From Clostridium sp. (GTDB lineage: Bacteria > Bacteroidota > Bacteroidia > Bacteroidales > Bacteroidaceae), in contig JAMPGY010000003.1 of the NCBI GenBank assembly GCA_023663705.1, positions 152,740-216,739 of the forward strand: a DNA stretch of 64,000 nt, read 5' to 3'. Numbering within the stretch: position 1 is the stretch's first letter; every line of letters starts with the position of its first letter. Below the pieces are notes generated by a model that made no database searches, was not told the origin of the DNA, and was given only the letters and a program-made list of their open reading frames with translations. This document shows, one piece after another, positions 52,087 to 60,744 of the stretch. The position numbers and the translations under genes were made by a program.

Positions 52087-52643
52087 GTCAATCAAAATTC
52101 TCTTTACAGACGGAACATATCCGCTTACGTGCTATAGAACCGGAAGATCTGGATTTTTTCTATGATCTGGAGAACGATGTCTCGTTGTGGAGATGTGGGG
52201 ACACTAATGTCCCGTATTCACGTTATGTGCTGCGTCGTTATCTGTCGGAGTGCCGTAATGACTTTTTTGCTGACGGACAACTGCGTCTGGTGATAGAGAA
52301 TAAGGCAAGCTGCCAGCCGGTAGGATGTGTGGATTTGATGGCCTTTGATCCGATGAACAATAGAGCGGAGGTGGGTGTGGCAGTGATTCCGCAATACCGG
52401 CACTGTGGAGTGGGGAAAGAGGCGCTGGGTCTATTGCTTGTTTATGCCGATGAAATCTTGCATATTCATCAACTGTATGCTTATGTGGCCGCACAGAATG
52501 AGGAATCATTCAAACTCTTTCTGTCCGTGGGATTTACAGAAGGAGTGATTCTTGAAGATTGGTTGAGAAGAAATGACGGATACATTGCGGTCAGACTGAT
52601 GCAGAAAGTTTTTTTAGAAAAAAACGGCCGAATGCTTGGATAA
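52083..52643 (+). CDS. GNAT-family N-acetyltransferase
   Basis: A 186-residue protein whose ATG overlaps the glycosyltransferase stop. RimJ/RimL-like: IRLRAIEPEDLDFFYDLEND, NNRAEVGVAVIPQYRHCGVG, KEALGLLLVYADEIL and AAQNEESFKLFLSVGF. It probably acetylates an amino group on a protein N-terminus, a sugar or a small molecule. Coupling to the glycosyltransferase makes an amino-sugar substrate possible. Confidence 0.88.
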   Translation: MSQSKFSLQTEHIRLRAIEPEDLDFFYDLENDVSLWRCGDTNVPYSRYVLRRYLSECRNDFFADGQLRLVIENKASCQPVGCVDLMAFDPMNNRAEVGVAVIPQYRHCGVGKEALGLLLVYADEILHIHQLYAYVAAQNEESFKLFLSVGFTEGVILEDWLRRNDGYIAVRLMQKVFLEKNGRMLG

Positions 52644-52700
52644 TATAAATAAATGCCATACCTTTGCAATCGCAATCAGGAAGAGACCTGATGAATAAAA

Positions 52701-52774
52701 GGTGCGTTAGTTCAGTTGGTTAGAATACATGCCTGTCACGCATGGGGTCACGGGTTCGAGTCCCGTACGCACCG
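52701..52774 (+). tRNA. tRNA-Asp (anticodon GTC)
   Basis: A full cloverleaf: acceptor GGTGCGT pairs with ACGCACC, the anticodon loop is CTGTCAC with anticodon GTC, and the T-loop is GGGTTCGAGTCCC. CCA is not encoded. A terminator follows at once. There is no integrase beside it, so it is not an obvious attachment site here. Confidence 0.97.
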
Positions 52775-52775
52775 C

Positions 52776-52806
52776 AAAAGAGGAAACATTAGTTTCCTCT
52801 TTTTAT
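52776..52806 (+). terminator. Terminator after tRNA-Asp
   Basis: A perfect 12-bp stem (52776-52787 with 52792-52803, AAAAGAGGAAAC) with a 4-nt loop runs into a T run. Confidence 0.92.
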
Positions 52807-52874
52807 TTATATACAACTGAAGCTTTTTAAGTATAAATCTGCACGCAGATGCGTTGAGTGTGCAAATTTTGTTG

Positions 52875-52882
52875 TACCTTTG
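52875..52882 (+). promoter_or_regulatory. -7 box of fabI
   Basis: TACCTTTG, 48 nt before the fabI ATG at 52931. It overlaps the start of a longer frame and so argues against that start. Confidence 0.6.
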
Positions 52883-52930
52883 CCTTCGTTTAAGGAAAAT
52901 GACTTATCATCACATTATATTAAATATAGT

Positions 52931-53791
52931 ATGGCTTATAATTTATTGAAAGGAAAGCGTGGCATTATCTTTGGTGCGCTGAACGATGCTTCCATTGCAT
53001 GGAAGGTGGCGGAGCGTGCTGTGGAGGAAGGTGCACAAATTGTGTTGACAAACACTCCGGTGGCATGCCGTATGGGCACAATCGATGCTTTGGCACAGAA
53101 GACCGGTGCCACGGTGATTCCTGCCGATGCAACTTCGGTTGAAGATTTGGAAAATCTCTTTGTGGAGGCTCAGAAGGCCTTGGGAGGCAAGATAGACTTT
53201 GTGTTGCATTCGGTGGCAATGAGCGTGAATATGCGCAAAAAACGTACCTACGACGATTTGGATTACAATTACTTGCGTCAGACATTGGATATTTCGGCCA
53301 TTTCATTTCACAAGATGATTCAGACGGCCAAAAAACTTGATGCAATCAACGAGAATGGATCAATCCTCGCGCTCAGTTATGTGGCTGCACAGCGCACATT
53401 CTTCGGTTATAACGATATGGCTGATGCAAAGTCGCTGCTTGAATCTATCGCCCGTAGCTTCGGTTATATCTACGGTCGCGAGAAGGGAGTACGTGTGAAC
53501 ACGATTTCTCAATCTCCCACATTCACCACAGCCGGTGGCGGTATCAAGGGCTTCGATGGTTTGTACGATTTTGCCGATCGTATGTCTCCTCTTGGCAATG
53601 CCAGTGCTGATGAATGTGCAGACTATTGTGTGGTGATGTTCTCCGATTTGACCAAGAAGGTGACAATGCAGAATCTTTTCCATGACGGTGGTTTCTCCAA
53701 TATGGGTATGTCTTTGCGCGGTATGACGCAGTACAACAAATCTTTTGTTGATGAAAACACCGATGAAACCGGAAAAATTATCTACGGATAA
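52931..53791 (+). CDS. fabI: Enoyl-ACP reductase FabI
   Basis: A 286-residue protein from MAYNLLKGKRGIIFGALNDA. It has FabI-type SDR features: NAD loop GALNDASIAWKVAERAVEEG, VLHSVAMSVNMRKKR, the catalytic Tyr/Lys pair in FGYNDMADAKSLLES, and NTISQSPTFTTAGGGIKGF, where the substrate-binding loop lies. It catalyses the last reduction in fatty-acid elongation. A Bacteroidales-length C-terminus follows. Confidence 0.96.
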   Translation: MAYNLLKGKRGIIFGALNDASIAWKVAERAVEEGAQIVLTNTPVACRMGTIDALAQKTGATVIPADATSVEDLENLFVEAQKALGGKIDFVLHSVAMSVNMRKKRTYDDLDYNYLRQTLDISAISFHKMIQTAKKLDAINENGSILALSYVAAQRTFFGYNDMADAKSLLESIARSFGYIYGREKGVRVNTISQSPTFTTAGGGIKGFDGLYDFADRMSPLGNASADECADYCVVMFSDLTKKVTMQNLFHDGGFSNMGMSLRGMTQYNKSFVDENTDETGKIIYG

Positions 53792-53878
53792 GGTTGTTCG
53801 CAGATAGCTGATATTGTGTAAAAGGGAAGCTGCAGGATGGATGATTATCCATTGGCAGTTTCTCTTTTCTTGTTTGGA

Positions 53879-54697
53879 TTATCTTCCGGGCAACAGGATA
53901 TCACTCATGCAATAGTCATCCATGAAACAACTACGGTCTACGGCACCTTTGATACCGGATACAGTTCCATTGGCCGTAAACTGCCACATTACAAATTGAA
54001 TGTCATCCTGAAGGACAGGCCGCTCCTCGTGATATCGGGCTATCATATATTTGTAGTTGATGAATTTTCCGGCTAAATATTGATTATAGAAGTTGCTTGA
54101 TGTATATATGATGGGCTGTATGCCATAGTGTTTTTCCACTTTGGTTAGAAATGTCTTTAATCTCTTGCAGAAAGAATGTACATCTCCACGTCCCTTTATT
54201 TCCACATCAATAATAGGTAGCAGATCGTGTTCGTTAAGGTTGACGTTGCGGGAAAAGTTTTCAAATTGTGCATCGGGAGAGGCCGTGGGACTGAAAAAAT
54301 GATAGCATCCCACTTTAATACCGGCTTTTCGCGCTTCCCTTACATTATATGAATAGGTATCGTCCAACATGCCGGCGCCTTCCGTTGCTTTCACATACGT
54401 GTAGCTTACCTTCTCGTCGCATGCCACACTTGGCCAGTCTATGCGCCCTTGGTAGTGGGATACATCAATCCCGAATAGCGGTTCGTGCAGGTTCAGCCTA
54501 TGGGGGCGTACTTCGTCTTGTGCAGGTAACGGTTGATGGGAAGGGGCTACCTGTATCAACAAATCCGGTTCAGGGAGGGAGGTAAGCTCTTGTTTTTCCC
54601 GTTTATTCTTTTCAGGACGTGCAGTCGCATCCATGGCAAGCGATGGGCAAAGCATGCAACAGGAAATATAGATGAGGGCGATAATGTGGCGATTCAT
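53879..54697 (-). CDS. GH25-family lysozyme, secreted
   Basis: A 272-residue protein from MNRHIIALIYISCCMLCPSL, a signal peptide. A start 20 codons earlier lacks one. The catalytic domain begins GIDVSHYQGRIDWPSVAC and has SYTYVKATEGAGMLDDTY, GCYHFFSPTASPDAQFENF, LLPIIDVEIKGRGD and ARYHEERPV, with the conserved Asp and Glu of GH25 muramidases. It should cut the N-acetylmuramyl bond of peptidoglycan in the periplasm or outside the cell. Confidence 0.93.
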   Translation of the reverse strand: MNRHIIALIYISCCMLCPSLAMDATARPEKNKREKQELTSLPEPDLLIQVAPSHQPLPAQDEVRPHRLNLHEPLFGIDVSHYQGRIDWPSVACDEKVSYTYVKATEGAGMLDDTYSYNVREARKAGIKVGCYHFFSPTASPDAQFENFSRNVNLNEHDLLPIIDVEIKGRGDVHSFCKRLKTFLTKVEKHYGIQPIIYTSSNFYNQYLAGKFINYKYMIARYHEERPVLQDDIQFVMWQFTANGTVSGIKGAVDRSCFMDDYCMSDILLPGR

Positions 54698-54834
54698 GTG
54701 TTTTGATGAGAAGTAGCTTCTTTGTGCAAATGTAATAAAAAACATTTGTTTATTCAAGTCTATGTGAAAGACACTGCTTCTTTTTAAGATTTCATCGGGG
54801 AATGCACACGAATTTCATTTAACTTCCGGGTACA

Positions 54835-54881
54835 CGAGAAGCGGCTCCGATACATCTGGGGTGATTCGGAGCCGCTTCTCG
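54835..54881. terminator. Strong hairpin between the acyl-CoA synthetase and lysozyme genes
   Basis: A perfect 16-bp stem (54835-54850 with 54866-54881) with a 15-nt loop. It ends minus-strand transcription of the synthetase gene 29 nt past its stop. The T-rich side is on the plus strand, so it may be bidirectional. Confidence 0.75.
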
Positions 54882-54909
54882 TTTTCTGTCGTTTGATACT
54901 ATGTCAGGG

Positions 54910-56577
54910 TCAGATCTCCACGTTTGTATAAAGGAAACGCTTGATGCTTTTTTTCGGTGTTTTCTCAAACTCCTCCTGATAGATTTTGATGCCCGACAGC
55001 TGAGAATAAGCCGGCAACATTGCGTTCAGATCCTGACGGTTTTGTTCCATCACGCTATCCAAGTCGCTCTCTTGCAATCCCAGCTTCTTCGCTTCATCAA
55101 AATCGGGGTAAACCAAACCATAAAGTTTCTCACCCTTTTGTATGACAATACTCTCGTTTACCAGCATCAGCGTGTTCAGTTTATCCTCAATTTCTTCAGG
55201 GTAGATATTCTGTCCGCTTGCACCGAGCAACATGTTTTTGCAGCGCCCTTTGATGTAGAGATGACCATCAGCGTCTATCACACCTAAGTCTCCGGTATGG
55301 TACCATCCGTCTTTATCAAGTGTCTCGCGTGTAGCTTCTTCATTTTTGTAATATCCCAACATTACGTTTGTTCCGCGGGTCAGTATTTCGCCCACCTCGT
55401 TCTGCGGATCCTTACTGTTTATACGCAACTCCATACGTGGAGCAGCCACACCGCATGATCCCGGACGGAATACCTTCCAGTCGGAATAAGAAATGATCGG
55501 GGCACACTCTGTGGCTCCGTATCCCACAGTATAGTTAAAGCCTATATCGTGCAGAAAGTCCTCTATCTCGCGGTTGAATGCGGCACCGCCCACAATCACT
55601 TCGTAGAATTTTCCTCCGAATGCCTCACGCATCTGTTCGCATATCTTGTTTTTGATTTTCTGGTTGATGACAGGCAACTTCATGAGTACCTTCATCTTTC
55701 CGCTCTGCAACTTCGGGAAAATCACCTTGCGGATGATTTTCTCTATGATAAGGGGGACGGCAATGATAATGGCGGGCTTGATATCCGTGAAAGCCTTGAA
55801 AAGCACCTTCGGACTTGGAGTACGGGTGAGGAAATGTACATGTGCCCCCATGCAGAACTCAAAGATAAACTCAAAAGCCATGCCATACATGTGAGCCATG
55901 GGCAGCATGGAGAGCACGTTGTCACCCGGTTTCATGTGTACGCCCAGGGCACCGTTGGCAAAGTCAAGATTCGACCACAAGGCACGGTAGGGAATCATCA
56001 CACCTTTGGAGTTGCTTGTGGTGCCTGATGTATAGTTGATCATGGCCAATTCGTCTGGCGAATCTCTGTGGTAGGATACATGGTGGGATCGGAAATTCAT
56101 GGGGAATTTCTCACCGAACAGTTGATTCAGATGTTCGCGGGCATAGCGCACCTTTTCCGTACGGCACACCAACAGTGAATAATCCGCAATGCTAATGATA
56201 CCTTCCAATGCCGGCATCTCGTCACTGTTTAGGGCAGGCCATACCTGATCTCCGACAAACAGCAGTTTGGATTCGCTGTGATTGACAATATTGTGAACTT
56301 GTTCGGCTTTGAATTCATGAAGAATAGGGACAGCTACAGCGCCATAGGTGAGCGTAGCCATAAAAACGGCTCCCCATCGGGCGGTATTGCGTCCGCAGAT
56401 GGCGATTCTATCTCCCTTTTCCACACCGCTATATTCAAAGATGATGTGTAACTTCTCAATGATGCGTGCCACATCCTTGTATTGCAAAGTGGCGGCCTGA
56501 TAGTCTGTCAAGGCATCAAGATCCCAATGCGTCTTGATGCTGTTTTCCACGCAGGCATTAAAGCTCGGTATATTCAT
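54910..56577 (-). CDS. Long-chain acyl-CoA synthetase (AMP-binding)
   Basis: A 555-residue protein from MNIPSFNACVENSIKTHWDL. AMP-binding motif INYTSGTTSNSKGVMIPYRA, VGYGATECAPIISYSD, YHTGDLGVIDADGHLYIKGR and the catalytic Lys region EFEKTPKKSIKRFLYT are all present. It activates a fatty acid to acyl-CoA through an acyl-adenylate. A -7 box TACCTTTG at 56605-56612 (minus) fits this start. Confidence 0.94.
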   Translation of the reverse strand: MNIPSFNACVENSIKTHWDLDALTDYQAATLQYKDVARIIEKLHIIFEYSGVEKGDRIAICGRNTARWGAVFMATLTYGAVAVPILHEFKAEQVHNIVNHSESKLLFVGDQVWPALNSDEMPALEGIISIADYSLLVCRTEKVRYAREHLNQLFGEKFPMNFRSHHVSYHRDSPDELAMINYTSGTTSNSKGVMIPYRALWSNLDFANGALGVHMKPGDNVLSMLPMAHMYGMAFEFIFEFCMGAHVHFLTRTPSPKVLFKAFTDIKPAIIIAVPLIIEKIIRKVIFPKLQSGKMKVLMKLPVINQKIKNKICEQMREAFGGKFYEVIVGGAAFNREIEDFLHDIGFNYTVGYGATECAPIISYSDWKVFRPGSCGVAAPRMELRINSKDPQNEVGEILTRGTNVMLGYYKNEEATRETLDKDGWYHTGDLGVIDADGHLYIKGRCKNMLLGASGQNIYPEEIEDKLNTLMLVNESIVIQKGEKLYGLVYPDFDEAKKLGLQESDLDSVMEQNRQDLNAMLPAYSQLSGIKIYQEEFEKTPKKSIKRFLYTNVEI

Positions 56578-56725
56578 TATGTTCAGAACCTGTGATTTTC
56601 GGAACAAAGGTACGCTCTTTTTTGCACACGGACAAATGTTTTGTGTAGTTTTGACCTAAGTGGCAGTTTATTTCAAACCTTTGACGACTCAAACGAAGCC
56701 GATGACTTTCCGTATCCGAGTCAAC

Positions 56726-57394
56726 TTACTGTCTCGAACCGAAAATCTTGCTACCCACGCGCACGAGTGTGCTACCTTCTTCAATGGCAATAGGGTAGTC
56801 CTCACTCATGCCCCATGAACACTCGCAAAAACTGTCTTCATCCTTGAAATATTGTTCTTTTGCTTGTTGAAAACAAACTCTTGCCTGATGGAATTCCTCT
56901 CTGATTTGTCGCTGATCGTCCACATTGGAAGCCATACACATCACACCACACAAGCGGATGTGTGTCATTTGCTGCCACTCGCCATTCGCCAGGAATTCCA
57001 TATATTCCTCGGGAGTAAATCCGTATTTGGACTCTTCCTGTGCCACGTGGATCTGCAGTAGGCAACGAACCGTTCGTCCGACTTTTGCCGCTTGTTTTTC
57101 TATTTCACGCAGCAATTTCACTGAGTCTACAGCATGTATCAGATCCACAAATCCGATGATATACTTCACCTTATTGCTCTGCAAGTGCCCGATGAAGTGC
57201 CAACGTATGTCCTTGGGCAGTTTTTCGTGTTTGTCACGTAACTCCAGCGCATGACTTTCACCAAATACCCTTTGTCCGCACCCGTAGGCATCGAGAATAC
57301 ATTCGGCCGGATGATATTTGGAGACAGCCACGAGTTGCACACTTGGTGGCAACTCGCGGATGATATCTGTTATCTGCTGTTGGATGGCAGTCAT
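56726..57394 (-). CDS. YggS/PLPBP-family pyridoxal phosphate-binding protein
   Basis: A 222-residue protein. PLP Lys26 is in LVAVSKYHPAE, with WHFIGHLQSNKVKYI, YGFTPEEYMEF and the C-terminal CSWGMSEDYPIAIEEGSTLV plus RVGSKIFG, all diagnostic. It is a single-domain fold III PLP protein that keeps B6 vitamers in balance. It has no known catalytic turnover. Confidence 0.95.
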   Translation of the reverse strand: MTAIQQQITDIIRELPPSVQLVAVSKYHPAECILDAYGCGQRVFGESHALELRDKHEKLPKDIRWHFIGHLQSNKVKYIIGFVDLIHAVDSVKLLREIEKQAAKVGRTVRCLLQIHVAQEESKYGFTPEEYMEFLANGEWQQMTHIRLCGVMCMASNVDDQRQIREEFHQARVCFQQAKEQYFKDEDSFCECSWGMSEDYPIAIEEGSTLVRVGSKIFGSRQ

Positions 57395-57437
57395 TCCCGT
57401 TCGGTTTGATTAATAGATGAAAAAGCTATGTCTTGGT

Positions 57438-57905
57438 CTATGCTTCAGGAAATTCGGGCTTTTCGGGAATATCGGCCGAGTAGTGAAACACATCCATGAT
57501 TGGTGTTTCGGTGATGGACGCTATTTCATAGTCCGCCATGGTACCTTCCATTCCTTTGTCCAGACGTTTCACGGCATCACGTAAGTCCGAAGCCTGAATC
57601 AGCATGTTCTGGTTCGATTTTTTCTCGGTGCCGCTTTTCTCGTCCAATGTAATAAAGGCCACCTTGGCTTTGAACCAGCGGTCGGCCGATTCATCTTCCG
57701 TTTCAAACAATTCTGCAAATTTGGCCCGCTTGATATCGGTTACCTGGAATTCTCCACTCATAAACGGTTCAATCTCTTCCAAAAAGCGACGTTCGGCTTC
57801 GGTGAAACTGAGCGCGTCCACCAGATAAGGCTCCGTCACTTTCTTCACTAGTCCGTTCTCCAAGGTTTTCTCATAGCGCACCTTGCATTCAAACCATTCG
57901 TTCAT
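57438..57905 (-). CDS. DUF4494 protein
   Basis: A 155-residue protein from MNEWFECKVRYEKTLENGLV. A second Met directly upstream is equivalent. VTEPYLVDALSFTEAERRFL, RWFKAKVAFITLDEKSG and MADYEIASITETPIMDVFHY are the DUF4494 landmarks. The family is Bacteroidetes-specific, usually single copy and of unknown function. It lies 43 nt upstream of yggS on the same strand. Confidence 0.92.
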   Translation of the reverse strand: MNEWFECKVRYEKTLENGLVKKVTEPYLVDALSFTEAERRFLEEIEPFMSGEFQVTDIKRAKFAELFETEDESADRWFKAKVAFITLDEKSGTEKKSNQNMLIQASDLRDAVKRLDKGMEGTMADYEIASITETPIMDVFHYSADIPEKPEFPEA

Positions 57906-58107
57906 CATATCGTTTTCTTTTTTTAGATTCCATATTGTCTATATGCCGCACATCAATAATTCAGATAGCATCAGTCGGACTGTAGGCCATCCGGTTTTGG
58001 CAGGGCAAACTTACGCATTTAATTCCGTTTATCCGTCTTTTCTTCGGATTAAGATTCCGCTTTCTCATTTTATTCGGTATTTGTTTGTCCGATTATTCCT
58101 TTAATCG

Positions 58108-58115
58108 TATCTTTG
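58108..58115 (+). promoter_or_regulatory. -7 box of the aminotransferase gene
   Basis: TATCTTTG, 36 nt before the ATG at 58152. An in-frame TTG at 58113 lies inside this box and is therefore not the start. Confidence 0.65.
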
Positions 58116-58151
58116 CATACTGATAATGTTAATAAATCAAGCCAGAAGAAA

Positions 58152-59354
58152 ATGCCTGCAATATCCGTTCGCGGTCTTGAAATGCCCGAATCCCCTATAC
58201 GAAAATTGGCTCCGCTTGCCTATGCGGCCAAAGAAAGAGGAATACATGTATATCATTTAAATATAGGTCAGCCGGATCTGCCCACACCTCAAACGGCATT
58301 GGAGGCCATTCGCAACATTGACCGCACCGTGCTTGAATACTCTCCCAGTCAGGGATATCTGAGCTATCGCAAGAAATTGGTGAACTACTACGAAAAGTAC
58401 AATATCCATTTGGACGCCGATGACATCATCATTACTTCCGGAGGTTCGGAGGCTGTTCTGTTCTCCTTTTTGTCGTGCCTGAATCCCGGTGACGAAATCA
58501 TAGTGCCGGAACCGGCCTATGCCAATTATATGGCCTTTGCTATCTCTGCCGGAGCTGTGATACGCACCATTTCCACCACGATAGAAGAAGGGTTTGCCCT
58601 GCCCAAAGTGGAAAAGTTCGAAGAACTGATTAACGAGCGGACACGAGCCGTTCTCATCTGCAATCCCAATAATCCCACGGGGTATCTGTATACCCGTCGT
58701 GAGATGAACCAGATACGTGATTTGGTAAAGAAATACGACCTGTATTTGTTCTCGGATGAAGTGTACCGTGAGTTTATTTACACCGGTTCACCTTATATCA
58801 GTGCTTGTCATCTGGAGGGCATAGAGAACAATGTGGTGCTCATCGACTCCGTTTCCAAGAGATACAGCGAATGCGGCATACGCATCGGTGCGCTGATTAC
58901 AAAGAACAAAGAGGTGCGTAAGGCTGTGATGAAATTCTGTCAGGCTCGGTTGAGTCCTCCTTTGATCGGCCAGATTGCAGCCGAGGCCTCGTTGGACGAG
59001 AGTGAGGAATACAGCCGCGAGATTTATGACGAGTATGTAGATCGACGCAAGTGTCTGATAGACGGACTGAATCGCATCCCCGGCGTGTATTCGCCCATAC
59101 CGATGGGCGCTTTCTACACCGTAGCCAAGTTGCCTGTGGATGATGCGGAGAAGTTCTGTGCATGGTGCCTGAGTGAGTTTGATTATGAGGGTGAGACCGT
59201 GATGATGGCTCCCGCCTCGGGATTTTACACGACTCCCGGTGCCGGTATCAATCAGGTACGCATAGCCTATGTGTTGAAGAAAGAGGATCTGACGCGTGCT
59301 TTGTTCGTATTGCGCAAAGCGCTTGAGGCCTATCCGGGCCGGAAGATGGAATGA
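58152..59354 (+). CDS. Fold-type I aminotransferase (aspartate aminotransferase-like)
   Basis: A 400-residue protein from MPAISVRGLEMPESPIRKLA. HLNIGQPDLPTPQTALEAI, ICNPNNPTGYLYTRREM, the PLP-binding Lys in LIDSVSKRYSECGIRIG and the substrate Arg in NQVRIAYVL mark a class I/II aminotransferase. Its amino-acid substrate is not clear. Aspartate or aromatic is most likely. The permease gene starts 25 nt downstream. Confidence 0.93.
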   Translation: MPAISVRGLEMPESPIRKLAPLAYAAKERGIHVYHLNIGQPDLPTPQTALEAIRNIDRTVLEYSPSQGYLSYRKKLVNYYEKYNIHLDADDIIITSGGSEAVLFSFLSCLNPGDEIIVPEPAYANYMAFAISAGAVIRTISTTIEEGFALPKVEKFEELINERTRAVLICNPNNPTGYLYTRREMNQIRDLVKKYDLYLFSDEVYREFIYTGSPYISACHLEGIENNVVLIDSVSKRYSECGIRIGALITKNKEVRKAVMKFCQARLSPPLIGQIAAEASLDESEEYSREIYDEYVDRRKCLIDGLNRIPGVYSPIPMGAFYTVAKLPVDDAEKFCAWCLSEFDYEGETVMMAPASGFYTTPGAGINQVRIAYVLKKEDLTRALFVLRKALEAYPGRKME

Positions 59355-59379
59355 CCGTTGTCTCACTCTCTGTTGTTTC

Positions 59380-60624
59380 ATGAATCATCTGCTGTTTATA
59401 GCCCGCCGGTTGTATGGACATGAAGGAGACACCGGTCATGTGTCCCGTCCGGCTGTATGGATCGCCACAGCCGGCATGGCTGTGGGCATGGCTGTGATGA
59501 TTGTATCCATCTGTGTCGTTATTGGATTCAAACGTGAGATCCGATCCAAGATTATCGGTTTCGGATCCCACATTCAGGTGATGAACTACAATGGTCTTTA
59601 CAGCCTGACACCACGTCCGGTGGAAGTGACCGATAGTCTGATGCAGCAGTGGGGCAATATTCCCAATGTGAAACATGTGCAGCGCTTTGCCGTCAAACCG
59701 GGCATGCTGAAAACCGAGAATGAATTCAAAGGTGTGCAGTTTCGCGGTGTGGGACCGGAGTACGACCTTTCGTTCTTGAAGCATAACCTCACGGACGGTA
59801 TGATCCCCGTTTTCTCGGATACCACCCCTTCCAATCAGATTGTACTTTCGGCCATGATGGCTCAGGAACTGCATCTTAAGGTTGGGGACAAAGTGTATGC
59901 CTATTTCTTTGAGAACACGGTCAGAGCACGGCGCTTCACGGTATCCGCAATTTACAGAACTAATTTAACTGAATTTGATAATTCCATAGTATTTACCGAT
60001 TTATACACTTGCAAACGTTTGAACGGATGGGAGAATCATCAGGTGAGTGGAGCAGAGATACAGTTGACGGACTTTGAACGCATAGACGAAACGGCATTAT
60101 TATTTGTGAAGCATGTGAATCGTCAGACCGATCCCCACGGAGAACCCTATACGTCAGCCACCATCATGGAACTCAACCGTCCTATATTCGGATGGCTGGA
60201 TCTTCTGGACACGAATATCTGGATGATACTTATGCTGATGATCGGTTTGTCCGGTTTCACCATGATATCCGGTCTGCTGATTATCATTTTGGAGCGCACC
60301 TCATTCATCGGTATAATGAAAGCATTGGGTGCCACCAACACTTCGGTGCGTCGCATTTTCCTTTATTTTTCCGCTTTCATCATCGGAAAGGGCATGCTCA
60401 TCGGCAATGTCATAGGTTTGGGATTGGTGGGATTGCAGGCCGCCTTCGGATGGGTGAGTCTCGATCCGGAGACTTATTACGTTGATACGGTTCCGGTGTG
60501 GATCAATCCTTGGTACATTTTACTCATCAACGCGGTCGTATTACCGTTATCCGTGCTCATGCTTGTTTTGCCAAGCTTTTTGGTGTCTAATATACACCCG
60601 GTAAAATCCATCCGTTTTGAATGA
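59380..60624 (+). CDS. FtsX/LolE-type ABC transporter permease
   Basis: A 414-residue protein from MNHLLFIARRLYGHEGDTGH. Membrane segment 1 is VWIATAGMAVGMAVMIVSIC, a large periplasmic MacB-like domain follows, then three membrane segments: IWMILMLMIGLSGFTMISGL, FLYFSAFIIGKGMLIGN and YILLINAVVLPLSVLMLVLP. The cytoplasmic RTSFIGIMKALGATNTSVRR is the FtsX signature. It ends SNIHPVKSIRFE. It is probably the LolCE-like permease for outer-membrane lipoprotein release. The ATPase is not adjacent. Confidence 0.9.
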   Translation: MNHLLFIARRLYGHEGDTGHVSRPAVWIATAGMAVGMAVMIVSICVVIGFKREIRSKIIGFGSHIQVMNYNGLYSLTPRPVEVTDSLMQQWGNIPNVKHVQRFAVKPGMLKTENEFKGVQFRGVGPEYDLSFLKHNLTDGMIPVFSDTTPSNQIVLSAMMAQELHLKVGDKVYAYFFENTVRARRFTVSAIYRTNLTEFDNSIVFTDLYTCKRLNGWENHQVSGAEIQLTDFERIDETALLFVKHVNRQTDPHGEPYTSATIMELNRPIFGWLDLLDTNIWMILMLMIGLSGFTMISGLLIIILERTSFIGIMKALGATNTSVRRIFLYFSAFIIGKGMLIGNVIGLGLVGLQAAFGWVSLDPETYYVDTVPVWINPWYILLINAVVLPLSVLMLVLPSFLVSNIHPVKSIRFE

Positions 60625-60681
60625 CGTAAATTTTTGTATGGCAATTGTCTAAAAGGATGTCCTTGAAAAGGAAACAAATAG

Positions 60682-60713
60682 TTTGGGAAGATAGATAGAT
60701 TTTCATATCTTTG
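60682..60713 (+). promoter_or_regulatory. Promoter of the Na/Pi cotransporter gene
   Basis: TTTG (60682-60685), 20 nt, then TATCTTTG (60706-60713): a complete Bacteroidetes promoter, 32 nt before the ATG. Confidence 0.8.
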
Positions 60714-60744
60714 CAACCGAAAAGTTTTAGCAACTCTTAACAAC

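Noticed and set aside
52701..52774. tRNA-Asp as an integration site
   Set aside because: No integrase or duplicated tRNA 3' end lies nearby. Both mobile elements integrate elsewhere.
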